A stretch of DNA of 64,000 bases, taken from Shewanella acanthi (GTDB lineage: Bacteria > Pseudomonadota > Gammaproteobacteria > Enterobacterales > Shewanellaceae). Location: positions 2,232,001-2,296,000 of the forward strand of contig NZ_CP080413.1 in assembly GCF_019457475.1 (NCBI RefSeq), in the 5' to 3' direction. Below are positions 63,530 through 64,000 of this stretch, piece after piece; position 1 is the stretch's first letter, and each line of letters opens with the position of its first letter. The notes below the pieces were generated by a model that did no database searches, had not been told where the DNA came from, and was given only the letters and a program-made list of their open reading frames with translations. A program made the translations under genes and the position numbers.

Positions 63530-64000
63530 CTAGTTGATTTGCGTTAAATCTAGCAACTCCCCGCTCAATGCCACGCCATTTTTATCGGCGTAGAGTGTCA
63601 TACCTGGCTTAATCAACACATTGGCAATTTCAACGGTCACATTTATCTGTCCTTGATTTAATTTTTCCGTTTTAATCGGCATCGCGCCTAGGGCAAATAC
63701 ACCAAGATCAAAGGTTGCTATTTTGGCGGCATCCCTAACATAACCATTTATCACAACGCCCTGCCAGCCATTGTCGACCGCGCTTTGGGCGATTAAATCA
63801 CCTAACAACGCCCGACGATTAGAGCCTCCCCCATCGACGACTAATACTTTTCCTTTACCGGGTTGTGAAAGTATCTCTTTGACCTTAGAGTTATCTTCAA
63901 AGCATTTGACTGTCACCACTTCACCCCAAAATAAGGGCTTGCCACCATAGGATTTAAATGCGAGAGGAAGATATGTCATTTCAGCTGGAAATTGGTCGAA
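63530..64000 (-). CDS. RraA-family protein, 5' end outside the window
   Basis: The frame is open through the right edge, so the true start is not seen; an ATG at 63979 is inside the protein, because the codons before it still read as RraA-like sequence (FDQFPAE). About 156 residues are visible, of 160 or so in the family. FWGEVVTVKCFEDN, KVLVVDGGGSNRRALLGDLIAQSA, GVVINGYVRDAA and LGVFALGAMPIKTEK match RraA. Some members inhibit RNase E; others are aldolases that use the same glycine-rich and Arg-Asp motifs. Which applies here cannot be decided by eye. The AsmA-family gene follows. Confidence 0.88.
   Translation of the reverse strand, partial: FDQFPAEMTYLPLAFKSYGGKPLFWGEVVTVKCFEDNSKVKEILSQPGKGKVLVVDGGGSNRRALLGDLIAQSAVDNGWQGVVINGYVRDAAKIATFDLGVFALGAMPIKTEKLNQGQINVTVEIANVLIKPGMTLYADKNGVALSGELLDLTQIN

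Noticed and set aside
1-64000. CRISPR arrays, a prophage or a biosynthetic gene cluster.
   Set aside because: No spaced direct repeats, phage structural genes or multi-domain synthases were found; the halogenase-like gene alone is not evidence of a secondary-metabolite cluster.

Overview
The window looks like a chromosomal segment of a marine gammaproteobacterium of the genus Shewanella or a very close relative. The basis is protein-level recognition: an H-NS, FadE, MltD and TIGR03503-type protein of Shewanella kind, a TonB receptor / tryptophan-halogenase-like / GH13 cluster as found in that genus, and the enterobacterial-style order dnaQ, rnhA, yafS-like, gloB, mltD. No ribosomal RNA is present, so the genus call is an inference.

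Region 1 (1-4556) is AT-rich and reads leftward: an AraC-type regulator, then a tight operon of a secreted SurE-like phosphatase, an unrecognised lipoprotein, a FucP-type sugar permease and the 5' part of a LamB-type maltoporin that runs off the left edge. Region 2 (4846-11353) holds the fructokinase gene mak, hns, and a small mobile-DNA zone between hns and a tRNA-Ser gene. That zone contains two divergent, related tyrosine recombinases with an excisionase-like gene between them, followed by a complete IS5-family insertion sequence with terminal repeats and a perfect 9-bp target duplication.

Region 3 (11354-24355) is housekeeping backbone: a MarC-type membrane protein, an M14 and an S9 peptidase, class I fumarase, pabB, a CoA-type Nudix hydrolase, asnS, ddl and an RsmB/NOP-type RNA methyltransferase. 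Region 4 (24572-37318) is a maltodextrin-use locus. A FucP-type permease and a GH13 alpha-glucosidase read left. A TonB receptor, a flavin-dependent-halogenase-like protein and two secreted GH13 amylases read right. Two palindromic LacI-type operators lie in the divergent promoter region. Polymers would be cut at the surface or in the periplasm, brought in by the TonB receptor and the permease, and finished by the cytoplasmic alpha-glucosidase.

Region 5 (37702-45525) is a translationally coupled three-gene c-di-GMP signalling operon: REC-PAS-degenerate GGDEF-EAL, a 1602-residue hybrid histidine kinase with two extracytoplasmic sensor regions, and REC-GGDEF. Region 6 (45556-64000) is again backbone: def, an alkyltransferase-like gene, a DUF3108 gene, yafJ, fadE, a cation/proton antiporter, two tRNA-Asp genes, a TIGR03503-type gene, dnaQ/rnhA, a LysR regulator, a yafS-like methyltransferase, gloB, mltD, an AsmA-family gene and an RraA-like gene cut by the right edge.

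The points most worth following are the SurE/lipoprotein/FucP/LamB operon, the divergent integrase pair beside hns, the halogenase-like protein in a sugar locus, and the kinase operon whose two response outputs should make and destroy c-di-GMP. Identifications rest on reading motifs by eye; no database search was run.
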